DNA of 64,000 nt from Anaerolineales bacterium (GCA_029210945.1 JARGGH010000006.1:30669-94668); one strand, 5' to 3'. Shown: positions 17,576 to 27,508, counted from the first letter of the stretch. Made by a program: numbers and translations. The notes: generated by a model from the letters alone, not told the origin.

Positions 17576-18892
17576 TCAGGAAGTGCTTGCCGCTGTGATG
17601 GCAGCATCGAAAATGTTCAGCGCTTCATCCACAAGGGTCTTGTCAATGTTGAGCGGAGGCGCAAAGCGCACGGAGCTTTTGCCGCTGCCGAGCGTGATCA
17701 AGCCGCGCCGGAAGGACTCCTGGACGATCCGGTCTCGCAATTCGGACGCTGGTTTGCGGCTTTCGCGATCCTCGACAAATTCGGCACCGATCATGAGACC
17801 TTTCCCGCGAATATCGCCGAGGGAATCGTGTCGTCCCTGGATTTCCACGAGGGCGTCCAGGATGTACTCACCCATCTCCGCAGCGTTTTCAAGCAAGCCG
17901 TTTTCGACCAGATTCAAGGTGACGATTCCAGCCTGGCAGGAGATCGGGTTTCCGCCAAACGTGTTGCCGTGAGCGCCAGTTGGCCAGTCCATCACGCTGG
18001 CTTTGGCCATGATGCCGCCAAGCGGCATGCCGGAGGCGATGCCCTTTGCAAACGCGACGATGTCCGGCTCCACGCCCCAGTGCTCGACCGCCCACCACTT
18101 TCCAGTGCGCCCGACACCGGTCTGAACCTCGTCGACGATCAGCAGGATCCCGTATTTATCACACAACCTGCGCAATGCCGGGAAGAAACCATCCGGCGGG
18201 ATGACATAACCGCCTTCGCCCTGGATCGGTTCAACGAGTATACCCGCACAGTCCTCCGGAGGAATCGCTTTAGCGAGCACCATCTCTTCGATGTATCTGA
18301 CGACAACCTCGCCGTAGTCCTCATGCTCATCGTGGGCGAAAATCGGCCGGTATGGATCTGGAAACGGAACGTGGGTAACACCGCTCATCAGCGGTGCAAA
18401 CCGATCGCGGTAGATTGATTTGCTGGCGGTGAAGGAAAGCGAGCCCATTGTTCGCCCGTGAAAACCGCCATAAAAACCGATGAAATGCTGGCGATTGGTG
18501 TGGTAGCGGGCGAGTTTAATCGCGGCCTCTACCGCTTCGGTCCCAGAATTCCCAAGGAAGATTTTTGCAGGTTCACTGAACGGAGCGGTCGCGGCGATCC
18601 GTTCAGAAAACTCAATCCAAACGGGATGGTAAAAATCAGAAGAAATGTGCAGGAATTTATCTGCTTGATTCTTAATTGCTTCAACGACTTCGGGGTGGCT
18701 GTGTCCTGTGGCGCAGACGGCGATACCCGCTGCGAAATCAACGAAACGATTGCCATCCACATCCCAGACCTCAGAACCCTTTCCGTGGTCCATCATGAAT
18801 GGAAAGGCGCGTGGATAGGATTGGGACACCACCGCTTTATCACGCTTGAGATATGCCTTTGTCTTCTCGCCGGGTACATCCATGGGCTTCAT
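17576..18892 (-). CDS. Class III PLP aminotransferase (acetylornithine/ornithine/GABA aminotransferase family)
   Basis: A 438-residue fold-type I aminotransferase. Visible motifs are FLGNSGTEAVEAAIKLAR, GFYGGFHGRT, the DEVQTGVGRTG aspartate motif and the PLP lysine in AFAKGIASGMPLGG. The extended N-terminus and the DHGKGSEVWDVDGNRFVDF block resemble the ornithine aminotransferase/amino-acid racemase subgroup described in archaea more than ArgD. The amino donor cannot be fixed from sequence. GGAGG lies 9 bp before ATG 18892. It heads a minus-strand operon with a sensor kinase and a CpXC gene. Confidence 0.9.
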   Translation of the reverse strand: MKPMDVPGEKTKAYLKRDKAVVSQSYPRAFPFMMDHGKGSEVWDVDGNRFVDFAAGIAVCATGHSHPEVVEAIKNQADKFLHISSDFYHPVWIEFSERIAATAPFSEPAKIFLGNSGTEAVEAAIKLARYHTNRQHFIGFYGGFHGRTMGSLSFTASKSIYRDRFAPLMSGVTHVPFPDPYRPIFAHDEHEDYGEVVVRYIEEMVLAKAIPPEDCAGILVEPIQGEGGYVIPPDGFFPALRRLCDKYGILLIVDEVQTGVGRTGKWWAVEHWGVEPDIVAFAKGIASGMPLGGIMAKASVMDWPTGAHGNTFGGNPISCQAGIVTLNLVENGLLENAAEMGEYILDALVEIQGRHDSLGDIRGKGLMIGAEFVEDRESRKPASELRDRIVQESFRRGLITLGSGKSSVRFAPPLNIDKTLVDEALNIFDAAITAASTS

Positions 18893-19019
18893 AAGTTCGT
18901 TCCTCCAAATCCTTTCGCATAGTCATCGAAACGGTTTGTGCTGCAGCGCGAGTCATGCGGAATACCGGGCAGTGAGATAGCTTTTAGCCGGCACTCAAAT
19001 GTCTATTCGCCAACTACCG

Positions 19020-19065
19020 ATTATATCATCCAAAATTTTGCGAATAATGGGTTCCGTTGTATAAA
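19020..19065. promoter_or_regulatory. Overlapping divergent promoters, aminotransferase and fadD
   Basis: On the plus strand TTGCGA (19038-19043), 16 bp, TATAAA (19060-19065) reads towards fadD. On the minus strand TATAAT (19020-19025) with a weaker TTATTC (19042-19047) reads towards the aminotransferase. The two -35 boxes overlap, so the promoters would compete. The plus-strand promoter is the better supported. Confidence 0.45.
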
Positions 19066-19121
19066 AGAGGTGCAGGATATTTTATCTTCGTCGCTGGCCA
19101 TATGGCAAAGGAGTGAGCAGA

Positions 19122-20807
19122 ATGGATGAGCGTCCATGGTTTCAGCATTATGACGATGGTGTCCCCCGAAGCATTAATTACCCCGAAGTACCCCTGCACC
19201 ATTTTCTTGAAGAAGCCGCGCAAGAAGTTCCTGACCGACCGGTATCGATTTTCAAAGGTGCCGAGATCACATACGCAGAAATGGATGCGTTGAGTGACAA
19301 ACTCTCTGCCGCGCTGGCCGATATGGGTGTCACCAAAGGAACTCCCGTCGCGATCTTCATGCCCAATTCGCCTCAGTTTGTGATGGCCTTCTACGCCATC
19401 CTGAAGGCCGGTGGGATTGTCGTCGCGACGAACCCACTTTACACAGGCAGGGAAATTGAGCACCAGATGAACGATGCCGGTGTCGAGCACATGTTGGTGA
19501 TGAGCAATTTTTACAACACGATCAAATCGGTTCAGTCCAAGACAAAGGTCAAGAAATTGATCGTGACCAACATCAAAGAGTATCTACCCGGCATGCTGCG
19601 GTTCCTCTTCACGCTTTTGAAAGAGAAGAAGGAAGGGCACCGGGTGGAACTCGGTGAAGGGGACTATTGGCTGCAGGATCTGCTGGCGAAATATGAACCC
19701 GAACAGCGGCCAGAGGTGGAAATAGGTCCCGGGGATCCCGCAATCTACCAGTACAGCGGCGGGACGACCGGGTTATCGAAGGCCGCGATCGCCACTCATC
19801 GCAATCTGGTGGCCAACTCGCTCCAAATTCGGAACTTCATGCCCGACATTACTAGAGGGCAGGAGATTGTGCTGATGGCGATCCCGATGTTCCATGTATA
19901 CGGGCTCGTGGCCGGGATGAGTCTGGGGATCTCGGCGGCCGCAAGTCTCGTGATGGTCCCGAACCCGCGCGACATGGAGGATGTTCTGACCTCCATTGAG
20001 AAATATCGCCCGACGATCTATCCTGGCGTGCCGACGATGTACAACGCGATTAACAACCATCCCAAGGTGATCGCCGGGGAGATCGACGTCAGCTCGATCC
20101 GCGGCTGCATATCCGGTTCGGCGCCGCTCCTGCGCGAGACAAAGGTGACTTTCGAAGAACTCACCGGGGGTAAGCTCGTCGAGGGTTACGGCCTCTCGGA
20201 GGCGCCAACCGCAACTCACTGCAATCCTCTATATGGCTTGAACAAGGAAGGCTCGATCGGGGTCCCTCTGCCTGATGTGGATGCTCGCATTGTTTCGTTG
20301 GATGACGGCGTCACGGTGCTGGGTACTGGAGAAATCGGCGAGCTCGTCGTTAAAGGCCCGCAGGTCATGAAGGGCTATCTAAACATGCCAACCGAGACTG
20401 CGAATACTCTCAGGGACGGCTGGCTTTACACCGGGGATATCGCCCGGACGGATGAGGATGGCTTCTTCTTCATCGTCGATCGAAAGAAAGAGCTGATCAA
20501 GCCCGGCGGCTATCAAGTCTGGCCGCGGGAGGTCGAGGAGGCGATTGCCGAGAACCCCAAGGTGCTCGAGGTCGGCGTTGCCGGCATCCCCGATGCTTAT
20601 CGTGGGGAGACCGTGAAGGCCTGGGTGGTGCTAAAACCCGGGGAATCAGCCACTGCCGATGAGATCAAGGAGTGGTGCAAGGATATCATCGCCCCGTACA
20701 AGGTCCCGACGCATGTCGAGTTCCGTGATGAGCTGCCCAAGACGACGGTCGGCAAAGTGTTGCGTCGAGAGCTCGTACGTCAGGACCAAGAATCAAAAGC
20801 TGAATAA
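19122..20807 (+). CDS. fadD: Long-chain fatty-acid--CoA ligase
   Basis: A 561-residue acyl-AMP-forming enzyme that activates fatty acids with ATP and CoA. The P-loop-like YSGGTTGLSKAA, the GYGLSEAPTATHCNP adenylate motif, YTGDIARTDEDGFFFIVDRKKELIKPGGYQVWPREVEE (hinge and A8) and the C-terminal PKTTVGKVLRREL lysine motif are all present. The start is ATG 19122 with AAAGGAG 8 bp upstream. It has its own promoter and a strong terminator. The exact chain length preferred is not readable. Confidence 0.93.
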   Translation: MDERPWFQHYDDGVPRSINYPEVPLHHFLEEAAQEVPDRPVSIFKGAEITYAEMDALSDKLSAALADMGVTKGTPVAIFMPNSPQFVMAFYAILKAGGIVVATNPLYTGREIEHQMNDAGVEHMLVMSNFYNTIKSVQSKTKVKKLIVTNIKEYLPGMLRFLFTLLKEKKEGHRVELGEGDYWLQDLLAKYEPEQRPEVEIGPGDPAIYQYSGGTTGLSKAAIATHRNLVANSLQIRNFMPDITRGQEIVLMAIPMFHVYGLVAGMSLGISAAASLVMVPNPRDMEDVLTSIEKYRPTIYPGVPTMYNAINNHPKVIAGEIDVSSIRGCISGSAPLLRETKVTFEELTGGKLVEGYGLSEAPTATHCNPLYGLNKEGSIGVPLPDVDARIVSLDDGVTVLGTGEIGELVVKGPQVMKGYLNMPTETANTLRDGWLYTGDIARTDEDGFFFIVDRKKELIKPGGYQVWPREVEEAIAENPKVLEVGVAGIPDAYRGETVKAWVVLKPGESATADEIKEWCKDIIAPYKVPTHVEFRDELPKTTVGKVLRRELVRQDQESKAE

Positions 20808-20831
20808 TGCATCGTGCTGTAAGAACGAAGA

Positions 20832-20862
20832 AAGACGCCCGGTTATTTTCCGGGCGTCTTTT
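20832..20862. terminator. Bidirectional terminator between fadD and ftsH
   Basis: A perfect 12-bp stem (AAAGACGCCCGG with CCGGGCGTCTTT) and a 7-nt loop. The A-rich and T-rich flanks serve both strands, and it lies between convergent genes. Confidence 0.9.
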
Positions 20863-20880
20863 CTGATTCGCTTGCCGTTC

Positions 20881-22743
20881 TCAGGAAGCGACCGGCACAG
20901 GTGTGCCGCCGTTCTTATCCGGCACCGGTTCGCCGAATTCGGCGAGGAACTGTTCCCGGCTTAATGTTTCCTCTTCGATCAGCCTGGCGGCGATCTTGTC
21001 GAGTTGAGCGCGATATTGGTTCAGGATCTCTTTTGCCCGCAGATATGCGTGATGCACGAGTGAGCGGACTTCGGTGTCGATCTTCTCTGCGACCGTTTCT
21101 GAATAGTCGCGCTGCTCAGAGATCTCGCGGCCGAGGAAGACGAGCTCCTCTTTCTGGCCATAGACCATCGGGCCGAGTTCGTCGCTCATGCCCAGGCGGG
21201 TTACCATCGATCGGGCAGTTTTCGTCACACGCTCGAGATCGTTCGAGGCGCCTGATGTGATGTCGTTAAAGACGATCTCTTCAGCGGCGCGACCGCCGAG
21301 CAGAAACGCCAGGTCGCCAAGCATTTTATTGCGCGAGACAAGTGTGCGATCTTCTTCCGGCAGCGCCATGGTGAAGCCACCCATCATCCCGCGTGAGATG
21401 ATCGAGACCTTGTGGACTGGATCGGTCTCAGGGATCACGTGGCCGACAATCGCATGGCCGGCTTCGTGATAGGCGACGATGCGTTTCTCTTCTTCGCTGA
21501 TGATGCGGCTTTTCCGTTCAGGGCCCGCGATCACGCGTTCGATTGATTCTTCGAATTCATCCTGCCCGATCGTGCGTTTATCTCTACGGGCAGCCAGAAT
21601 GGCGGCTTCATTGACGAGGTTTTCCAGATCGGCGCCGACAAAGCCCGGTGTCGCCTTGGCGACCACGGAGAGATCAACTTCGGATTCGAGCGGCTTGCCC
21701 TTTGCATGGACCTTGAGAATCGCCTCGCGCCCACGCATGTCCGGTCGGTCGAGCACGACGCGGCGGTCGAATCGACCGGGCCGCAGAAGGGCTGGATCGA
21801 GGATGTCCGGACGGTTCGTGGCGGCCATGATGATGACATTGGTGTCCGTGTCGAAGCCATCCATCTCAACCAGCATCTGGTTGAGAGTCTGCTCACGTTC
21901 ATCGTGGCTGCCGCCGAGACCGGCGCCGCGCTGGCGCCCGACGGCGTCAATTTCATCCACAAAGACGATACAGGGTGAGTGCCGTTTGGCCTGATCGAAG
22001 AGATCGCGAACCCGGCTGGCGCCGACACCGACGAACATCTCGACGAATTCGGAGCCCGAAATCGAGAAGAAGGGAACACCCGCCTCACCGGAGACGGCCT
22101 TCGCCATGAGGGTCTTCCCGGTGCCTGGCTGGCCGATGAGCAGCACGCCTTTGGGGATCCGTGCGCCGAGCGTGATGAATTTATCCGGCTCTTTAAGAAA
22201 CTCGACGACTTCCTGGAGTTCTTCCTTCGCCTCCTCAACCCCGGCGACGTCCTCGAACGTGACCGTCGGTTGGTCACCGGCGAACATCCGCGCGCGGCTC
22301 TTTCCGAACGAAATTGCCTGGTTGTTGCTGCCCTGTGCCTGCCGCAGCATGAGCCAGATCAAGCCAACAACCAGCAGCGCCGGGAGGATGTAAGTTATCA
22401 AGCTGAGCATCGTGTTGAGATCGCTGGGTTGTTTGATCTCGAGGGCGATATTGGAGGCGAGCAAATCACGCTCCGTCACGCCCAGATCCAGGAATTGCTC
22501 GACGGCTGTCCTGGTTGGCTCTTTACGCGAAAAGGCTTGTTCTCCGTTCGCGAACACCAGCTCGAGTTCGTTTTCGTCGACGATGACTCGCACGATTTCG
22601 CCCGATTTGATTTTTTCAGCTGCCTCATTCAGTGCGAGTCGCTCCGGTTGGTTCGTGCCACTTCGGAATTGATAAACCAACACAGCGACGACCATCAGCA
22701 ATATGAATAGAACCAGCGAATTCCTACCGCGGGGTGAATTCAC
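20881..22743 (-). CDS. ftsH: ATP-dependent zinc metalloprotease FtsH
   Basis: A 620-residue membrane AAA+ protease that degrades misfolded membrane proteins and regulators. It has an N-terminal membrane helix ([18 protein letters not shown]), an extracytoplasmic segment, a second helix ([18 protein letters not shown]), Walker A GQPGTGKT, Walker [12 protein letters not shown], the second region of homology ([18 protein letters not shown]), and the zinc site HEAGH. The start is GTG 22743, with GGGAGG 6 bp upstream. A TATAAT on the minus strand at 22799-22804 is a probable -10. Confidence 0.97.
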   Translation of the reverse strand: MNSPRGRNSLVLFILLMVVAVLVYQFRSGTNQPERLALNEAAEKIKSGEIVRVIVDENELELVFANGEQAFSRKEPTRTAVEQFLDLGVTERDLLASNIALEIKQPSDLNTMLSLITYILPALLVVGLIWLMLRQAQGSNNQAISFGKSRARMFAGDQPTVTFEDVAGVEEAKEELQEVVEFLKEPDKFITLGARIPKGVLLIGQPGTGKTLMAKAVSGEAGVPFFSISGSEFVEMFVGVGASRVRDLFDQAKRHSPCIVFVDEIDAVGRQRGAGLGGSHDEREQTLNQMLVEMDGFDTDTNVIIMAATNRPDILDPALLRPGRFDRRVVLDRPDMRGREAILKVHAKGKPLESEVDLSVVAKATPGFVGADLENLVNEAAILAARRDKRTIGQDEFEESIERVIAGPERKSRIISEEEKRIVAYHEAGHAIVGHVIPETDPVHKVSIISRGMMGGFTMALPEEDRTLVSRNKMLGDLAFLLGGRAAEEIVFNDITSGASNDLERVTKTARSMVTRLGMSDELGPMVYGQKEELVFLGREISEQRDYSETVAEKIDTEVRSLVHHAYLRAKEILNQYRAQLDKIAARLIEEETLSREQFLAEFGEPVPDKNGGTPVPVAS

Positions 22744-22840
22744 TAAAACCTCCCAAACATACTTTGGGTGAATGTCATGTGTATCGATGTTCCCGGGGAT
22801 TATACCGCGCCGAAAACAGGCCGACTAGGTTTTCTAAAGC

Positions 22841-23893
22841 TCAGCCGGGATTCAACGGGCAGGAGGGGTAAAGCAAGCACACCCACAGCCAGAGTGGAAT
22901 GAGACCTCCAATCGCCAGGAATGCCAGCAGCCCCAATCCGACAGCTTTCCAATCGACTTCGAAGAGTTCGCGGGGCTTGAAGGCCATCGTTCTGGATTCG
23001 GACCCGGGTTCAAGCGATTCCAGTGAGGTCGCGAGGCTGGCGGGCTGCTTCTGCTGTCTGGCGAAATTCTGGAGTATGCGGGCGAATTGGTCCGCAGTCC
23101 GGTATCTGGTGGACGGTTCTTTGGAGAGCACCTTGAGGATGATGTGGTTCAAGTTGTCGGGGACATCCGGGTTGATCGCCTTTGGCGGCAGCGGCTCGGC
23201 GCGCAAGTGCAGTTCTGCGAGCGTCTGGGGGTCATCAGCCTCGAAGAGCAATTGGCCGGTGATCATCTCGTAAAGGATGACTCCGAGGGAATAGACATCG
23301 CTGGATGGTGAGGGTGGTCCGCCGGCTGCCTGTTCGGGGGCGAAGTATTGTGGGCTGCCCCAGACGACATCGACTTTTTCATCGGGCGAGATGGTTGACA
23401 GTGCCCGGGAGATCCCGAAGTCGGTTATTTTGGCACCGCCGTCCGGAGTGATCAGGATGTTCTGGGGTTTCAAGTCGCAATGCACAAGACCAGCTCGGTG
23501 CGCATAGCCAACTCCTTTAGCGATCTGCACCATGATTTCGACGCTGCGTTCGATCGGGATGGTCTGCTGGCGGCGAATAAGGGTCTTGAGGTCGGTGCCC
23601 GAAACATACTCCATCACGATATAGAGGCGATTCGATTCCTGGCCAAAATCAAAAACCGTGACGATGTTCGGGTGGGATAAATTCGCGGCGGAGCGCGCTT
23701 CCTGAAGGAAATTTGCCTGGAATCTGGGATCCTCAACGTAGGTGTCCCGGAGCACTTTAACGGCAACCGCTCGCTGCAGATTGAGGTCCTTGCAGCGGTA
23801 GACCATCGCCATCCCGCCGGATCCGAGCGCTTCGAGGATCTCATAGCGGTTTCCCAGAATCTTCGGGGGTGAATTCTTCCCGGTTCCTTGCAT
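22841..23893 (-). CDS. Membrane Ser/Thr protein kinase (non-RD catalytic loop)
   Basis: A 350-residue kinase: catalytic domain (about residues 15-275), linker, and one C-terminal membrane helix (LGLLAFLAIGGLIPLWLWVCLLY) with almost nothing outside. The glycine loop GSGGMAMVY, the VAVKVL lysine, DFG (ITDFGIS) and APE-like FAPEQA motifs are complete. The catalytic loop reads HCDLKPQN, so the Arg before Asp is Cys; this is a non-RD kinase and may not need activation-loop phosphorylation. No sensory domain is visible. ATG 23893 is preferred over the TTG one codon before it. Confidence 0.92.
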   Translation of the reverse strand: MQGTGKNSPPKILGNRYEILEALGSGGMAMVYRCKDLNLQRAVAVKVLRDTYVEDPRFQANFLQEARSAANLSHPNIVTVFDFGQESNRLYIVMEYVSGTDLKTLIRRQQTIPIERSVEIMVQIAKGVGYAHRAGLVHCDLKPQNILITPDGGAKITDFGISRALSTISPDEKVDVVWGSPQYFAPEQAAGGPPSPSSDVYSLGVILYEMITGQLLFEADDPQTLAELHLRAEPLPPKAINPDVPDNLNHIILKVLSKEPSTRYRTADQFARILQNFARQQKQPASLATSLESLEPGSESRTMAFKPRELFEVDWKAVGLGLLAFLAIGGLIPLWLWVCLLYPSCPLNPG

Positions 23894-23955
23894 CAAGTAG
23901 ACATTCTAATCCGGTCAGGTTGTCCTCGCAATGCAACCGTCGTCATTAACCGCGC

Positions 23956-23961
23956 TATAAT
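23956..23961 (+). promoter_or_regulatory. Probable -10 element before the lipid kinase gene
   Basis: A perfect TATAAT 14 bp before the ATG of the lipid kinase gene; there is no clear -35, and the leader would be only a few nucleotides. Confidence 0.35.
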
Positions 23962-23975
23962 GGTGCCGGTTTTCT

Positions 23976-24941
23976 ATGGCGGAACGAACTGCAAAATTAC
24001 TCTACAATCCAATGGCTGGCCGATTTCCCGCAGCACCGTTCCTGGAACGGGCGACACGTGCGCTGGAGAAATTTGGCTGGGAGGTAGACGTGCTCGGCAG
24101 CCGAAACGATCGCGAGCTGCGGCAAAGCGCGCAAGAATCCGTCGAAACCGGTTGCGAGGCGGTCTTTGTCGTCGGGGGCGATGGATCGGTTGGGCAGGTT
24201 GCTTCGGTGTTGGCTGGCTCGGACACTGCGCTGGGGGTCCTTCCGGCCGGCACAGCCAACGTCTGGGCGCAGGAACTGGGGCTCCCTGCACTTGATTGGA
24301 TCCATCTCTTCGCGTTGGAACAATCCGCCGAGAGGCTGGCTGGAGGCTCGATCCGGAATGTTGACATCGGGCTCTGCAACGATCATGCTTTTCTGCTCTG
24401 GGCAGGGGCTGGTTTAGATGCCCATGTCGTGAACAGCATCGAACCGCGCGAACGCTGGGAGAAGACTTTCGCGTTGGTCCATTACGCGACGATGGCCCTC
24501 TGGAATTCGCTCGGCTGGGATGGGGTCGACCTGGTCGCCAGAAGCGGGTCGCAATCCTGGGAAGGGCGCTTCCTGGTCGCAGTGGCCTGCAATATCCCCG
24601 CCTATGCAGGGGGTTTGATAGACATGGCGCCCGGCGCCAAGGTCGACGATGGCCTGCTGGATTTCTGGCTTCTGGGAGGGAAGTCGATGCGGGATACATT
24701 GATGCGCGTCGCCCAGATCTTTATGGGGACGCATGTTGATGCGCCCGGGGTCGTTCATTTTCGGGCGGCTGAGGCTGTCTTTGAATCCAGATCAGCATTG
24801 CCAATGCAGTGTGATGGAGAACCTTACAACATGGACGCGCCGATCGAGTTCGCGGTGCGAAAACGGGCGCTCAAGGTGCTCGTGCCCTCCGAAGAGGGTG
24901 GTCGTGCGTTCAGTCCGAAAAGCGAAGCAGGAGATGAGTAA
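23976..24941 (+). CDS. Diacylglycerol kinase family lipid kinase
   Basis: A 321-residue DAGK_cat/YegS-family kinase. KLLYNPMAGR opens the nucleotide fold; VVGGDGSVGQV is the GGDG catalytic motif and LPAGTANVWAQELG the second conserved block. The C-terminal half is the beta-sandwich typical of the family, ending with PMQCDGEPYNM. It phosphorylates diacylglycerol or a related lipid for phospholipid recycling. No Shine-Dalgarno precedes the ATG, and a TATAAT lies 14 bp upstream, so the transcript may be leaderless or nearly so. It is the first of a five-gene plus-strand run. Confidence 0.9.
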   Translation: MAERTAKLLYNPMAGRFPAAPFLERATRALEKFGWEVDVLGSRNDRELRQSAQESVETGCEAVFVVGGDGSVGQVASVLAGSDTALGVLPAGTANVWAQELGLPALDWIHLFALEQSAERLAGGSIRNVDIGLCNDHAFLLWAGAGLDAHVVNSIEPRERWEKTFALVHYATMALWNSLGWDGVDLVARSGSQSWEGRFLVAVACNIPAYAGGLIDMAPGAKVDDGLLDFWLLGGKSMRDTLMRVAQIFMGTHVDAPGVVHFRAAEAVFESRSALPMQCDGEPYNMDAPIEFAVRKRALKVLVPSEEGGRAFSPKSEAGDE

Positions 24942-24944
24942 TTG

Positions 24945-26030
24945 ATGAACACGTCGCCTTGGAAGGAACTGCTGCGGAATCCGATCTACTACCTGATACC
25001 GTTAACCGTCGTTGCGATTGTACTCAATAACCTGGAGGTTGGGCCGGCATGGATCCTGCTAATCTCGGGTTTGGCAATCATCCCGATGGCGGGTTTAATC
25101 GGGGAGGGGACGGAAGCGATCGCAGCGCTCTCAAGCCCCCGCCTGAGCGGTCTGCTGAATGCCACATTCGGTAATGCTGCGGAGTTGATTATCACGATCG
25201 TGGCCATCCGCGAAGGTTTGCTCGAGCTTGTAAAAGCCTCAATTATTGGATCGATTTTGGGCAATCTGCTGATTGTCCTGGGGCTATCCATGCTATTTGG
25301 CGGTATTCGTAACGGTGTCCAGAAATTCGACCGACAGAAAGCCTCCAACGACAGCATCTTGCTCATGCTGTCGGCAACCGCATTGGCGATCCCTTCGTTG
25401 TTCACGCTTTCAAGCCAGGGCATTAACGACTTCAACGATGTTGAGATTCTCAGTCTGGGCGTATCGGGTTTGATGATCCTGCTCTATGGGCTGGGCCTCC
25501 TCTACAGCTTCCGGGGCCAGGCTGGTCCGCTCTCCCGGAAGTCGGTGGAGGATGTCGTTCACCATACAGGTTGGTCGATGCGCTTTTCGATCGGTGTGCT
25601 GATCTTTGCGACGCTTGGTGTCGTCATCCTGAGCGAAATCCTGATTGGGCAGGTCGAAGCGACGATTGCGACCCTGGGTGTTTCGGAATTTTTCCTCGGC
25701 ATCATCCTTGTTCCGATTATCGGCAACGTCGCCGAGCATCTGGTTGCGATCAGCGTCGCCATCCGGAACCGCATGAGTTTGTCAGTTGAGATTGCTATCG
25801 GCTCGAGCCTGCAGATTGCGCTTTTTGTCGCTCCGGCGCTGGTGTTTCTCAGCCTGGCGATGGGGAATCCGCTCACGCTGGTCTTCAATCAATTTGAAAT
25901 GATTGCGTTAATCGGAGCAGTTTTGATCACGGCACTGGTTGCAAACGACGGAGAAGCCAACTGGCTCGAGGGTTCTGTACTTGTGGCGCTTTACCTCATG
26001 CTCGCGCTGGCTTTCTACCTGCTGCATTAG
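24945..26030 (+). CDS. Calcium/proton antiporter (CAX family)
   Basis: A 361-residue membrane protein with about 10-11 helices that exports Ca2+ in exchange for protons. The two inverted-repeat motifs are clear: FGNAAELIITIVAIREG in the first half and IGNVAEHLVAISVAIRN in the second. An acidic-poor central loop separates them. It starts 3 bp after the lipid kinase stop with AGGAG 11 bp upstream, so the two are cotranscribed. Confidence 0.92.
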   Translation: MNTSPWKELLRNPIYYLIPLTVVAIVLNNLEVGPAWILLISGLAIIPMAGLIGEGTEAIAALSSPRLSGLLNATFGNAAELIITIVAIREGLLELVKASIIGSILGNLLIVLGLSMLFGGIRNGVQKFDRQKASNDSILLMLSATALAIPSLFTLSSQGINDFNDVEILSLGVSGLMILLYGLGLLYSFRGQAGPLSRKSVEDVVHHTGWSMRFSIGVLIFATLGVVILSEILIGQVEATIATLGVSEFFLGIILVPIIGNVAEHLVAISVAIRNRMSLSVEIAIGSSLQIALFVAPALVFLSLAMGNPLTLVFNQFEMIALIGAVLITALVANDGEANWLEGSVLVALYLMLALAFYLLH

Positions 26031-26033
26031 AAC

Positions 26034-26540
26034 ATGTTCAGGGCTGCGTCGGGCAAAAAAGACATGAATCGCTGGATCCGGTGGGTCATCACCGGAAGTT
26101 TGCTGGGCGTTTTCCTGGTGGTCATTCTGCTTGCGTCCGGATTTTTCACACGCGACTCTTCCCGCGCCGCCCCGGGAGTTTCCCCGGTCGTCACTATTGT
26201 GTACCTGCCCACCGTGACCGCGACTTCGTTCTTGCCGACCGCGACCCTGGCCCCGACCGATACACCCACCCCGGTCCCGCCGCCAGAGGTGCAGGACGGC
26301 CTTCAAGTTGGTTCGCTGGTTGAGGTGACGGGGACTGAAGGTGATGGGCTCCGATTGCGCGAGGAACCTTCGTTGAGTGCAAAGATCGCCTTTCTCGGTC
26401 TTGAAAATGAAGTGTTCGAAGTGCGCGAGGGGCCCCGTCAGGGCGATGGCTATGAATGGTGGTACCTCTCAAACCCCTACAACCGGGAGAAGGAAGGCTG
26501 GGCAGTGTCGAACTATCTGCGTCAGGCGGATCAACAGTGA
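26034..26540 (+). CDS. Membrane-anchored SH3-like domain protein
   Basis: A 168-residue protein with one N-terminal membrane helix (WVITGSLLGVFLVVILLASGFF), a Thr/Pro-rich extracytoplasmic linker (TATLAPTDTPTPVPPP) and a bacterial SH3-like domain (residues about 95-165, GDGLRLREEPSLSAKIAFLG, ending EGWAVSNYL). Such domains bind cell-wall components or peptides. It starts 3 bp after the antiporter. ATG 26064 (MNRWIRW) is an equally likely start; neither has a clear ribosome site. Confidence 0.8.
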   Translation: MFRAASGKKDMNRWIRWVITGSLLGVFLVVILLASGFFTRDSSRAAPGVSPVVTIVYLPTVTATSFLPTATLAPTDTPTPVPPPEVQDGLQVGSLVEVTGTEGDGLRLREEPSLSAKIAFLGLENEVFEVREGPRQGDGYEWWYLSNPYNREKEGWAVSNYLRQADQQ

Positions 26541-26594
26541 GTTGCACATTCCTCAGATAAGGGCTAGCATCCAGCTGGGAAAGACTGGTCGATC

Positions 26595-26951
26595 ATGGAT
26601 AACCTGAAACCTAAACATATCAAGGCCTCAAAATCCGACCGGAGCTTAACGATTGAGTGGAATGACGGTCATAAGAGCATCTATCCGCTTGATCTGCTGC
26701 GTGCGGCGTGCCCCTGCGCCGAGTGCCGGGAGACGCACGGCGTGAGCTCGCCTGTTGAGTTTGAGGACAGCCTCGAACTGGCGATGCACTCATCGGACCC
26801 AACGACGTTGACCGGGATCGAGAAGATGGGCAATTACGCCATCCAATTAAACTGGCAGGACGGCCATCGCTATGGCATCTACACATGGGATTACCTTTTG
26901 AGCCTCTGTCCGTGTGAGAAGCACGCCGGTTCTGAGAAGGAAGATTCGTGA
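26595..26951 (+). CDS. DUF971 (GBBH-like N-terminal domain) protein
   Basis: A 118-residue protein made of a single DUF971 domain. It has the paired-tryptophan beta motif (LTIEWNDGHKSIYPLDLLRAACPCAECRE) and a second copy-like half (IQLNWQDGHRYGIYTWDYLLSLCPCE). The CPCAEC cysteines may bind metal, as in the N-terminal domain of gamma-butyrobetaine hydroxylase. Free-standing versions are often found with Fe-S or ParA/Mrp genes, but no such gene is adjacent here. It overlaps the next gene by 4 bp. Confidence 0.85.
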   Translation: MDNLKPKHIKASKSDRSLTIEWNDGHKSIYPLDLLRAACPCAECRETHGVSSPVEFEDSLELAMHSSDPTTLTGIEKMGNYAIQLNWQDGHRYGIYTWDYLLSLCPCEKHAGSEKEDS

Positions 26952-27508
26952 TCGATCCGCTGGAGGAGATTCTCACGTTTGCGGAACGTTCGTACATCCG
27001 GCAGGAGTCTGAACAACTCATTGCAGAGTGTCTCGAACGCCGCGACACAGGCCCTTTTTTTCGGCTGCTTGAGGATCTCGTTCTTGCCGGATCGACGTCT
27101 TTGTCCGTTCTCTGGGAAGTGCTGGGTGTCATCCGAACCTTCAAGGCTGAACTCGGGCAGCAGGGGATCGACGTTCGTGCTGATTTGATGCAAGCGATGT
27201 CCGAGTTCGGGGTTCACTTCCCGGAGCTTGTCGCCGCCAGCCCGCCGGAGGCATTTCGCCAAATCTGCAGCCGTGAACTGCGCAAGCGTGTGCAGGATAT
27301 GGCGGATGCGCTTGAGCTGGATGATGAAGCCCTGCTGGAAGAAATTTGTGTTGAGGCCGGCAACAAGGTCGCGGCGATCGCTGGACGGTTAGCGATATTG
27401 TCACAATTGGAAAACAATGTATTGGACTGGATCGATGGCCTCGCCTACGAGGCGATGCACCGTCTGCCCGATGATTGGGGACAACCCTCAACACGGACGT
27501 CACATTAG
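26948..27508 (+). CDS. Conserved-looking helical protein of unknown function
   Basis: A 186-residue, acidic, all-helical protein with no membrane segment or recognised motif. The GTG start forms a GTGA overlap with the DUF971 stop, which supports both genes being real and coupled. Glu/Leu-rich helices run throughout (EEILTFAERSYIRQESEQLI, LDDEALLEEICVEAGNKVAAI). I do not recognise the family. The coupling suggests a partner role for the DUF971 protein. Confidence 0.7.
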   Translation: MIDPLEEILTFAERSYIRQESEQLIAECLERRDTGPFFRLLEDLVLAGSTSLSVLWEVLGVIRTFKAELGQQGIDVRADLMQAMSEFGVHFPELVAASPPEAFRQICSRELRKRVQDMADALELDDEALLEEICVEAGNKVAAIAGRLAILSQLENNVLDWIDGLAYEAMHRLPDDWGQPSTRTSH

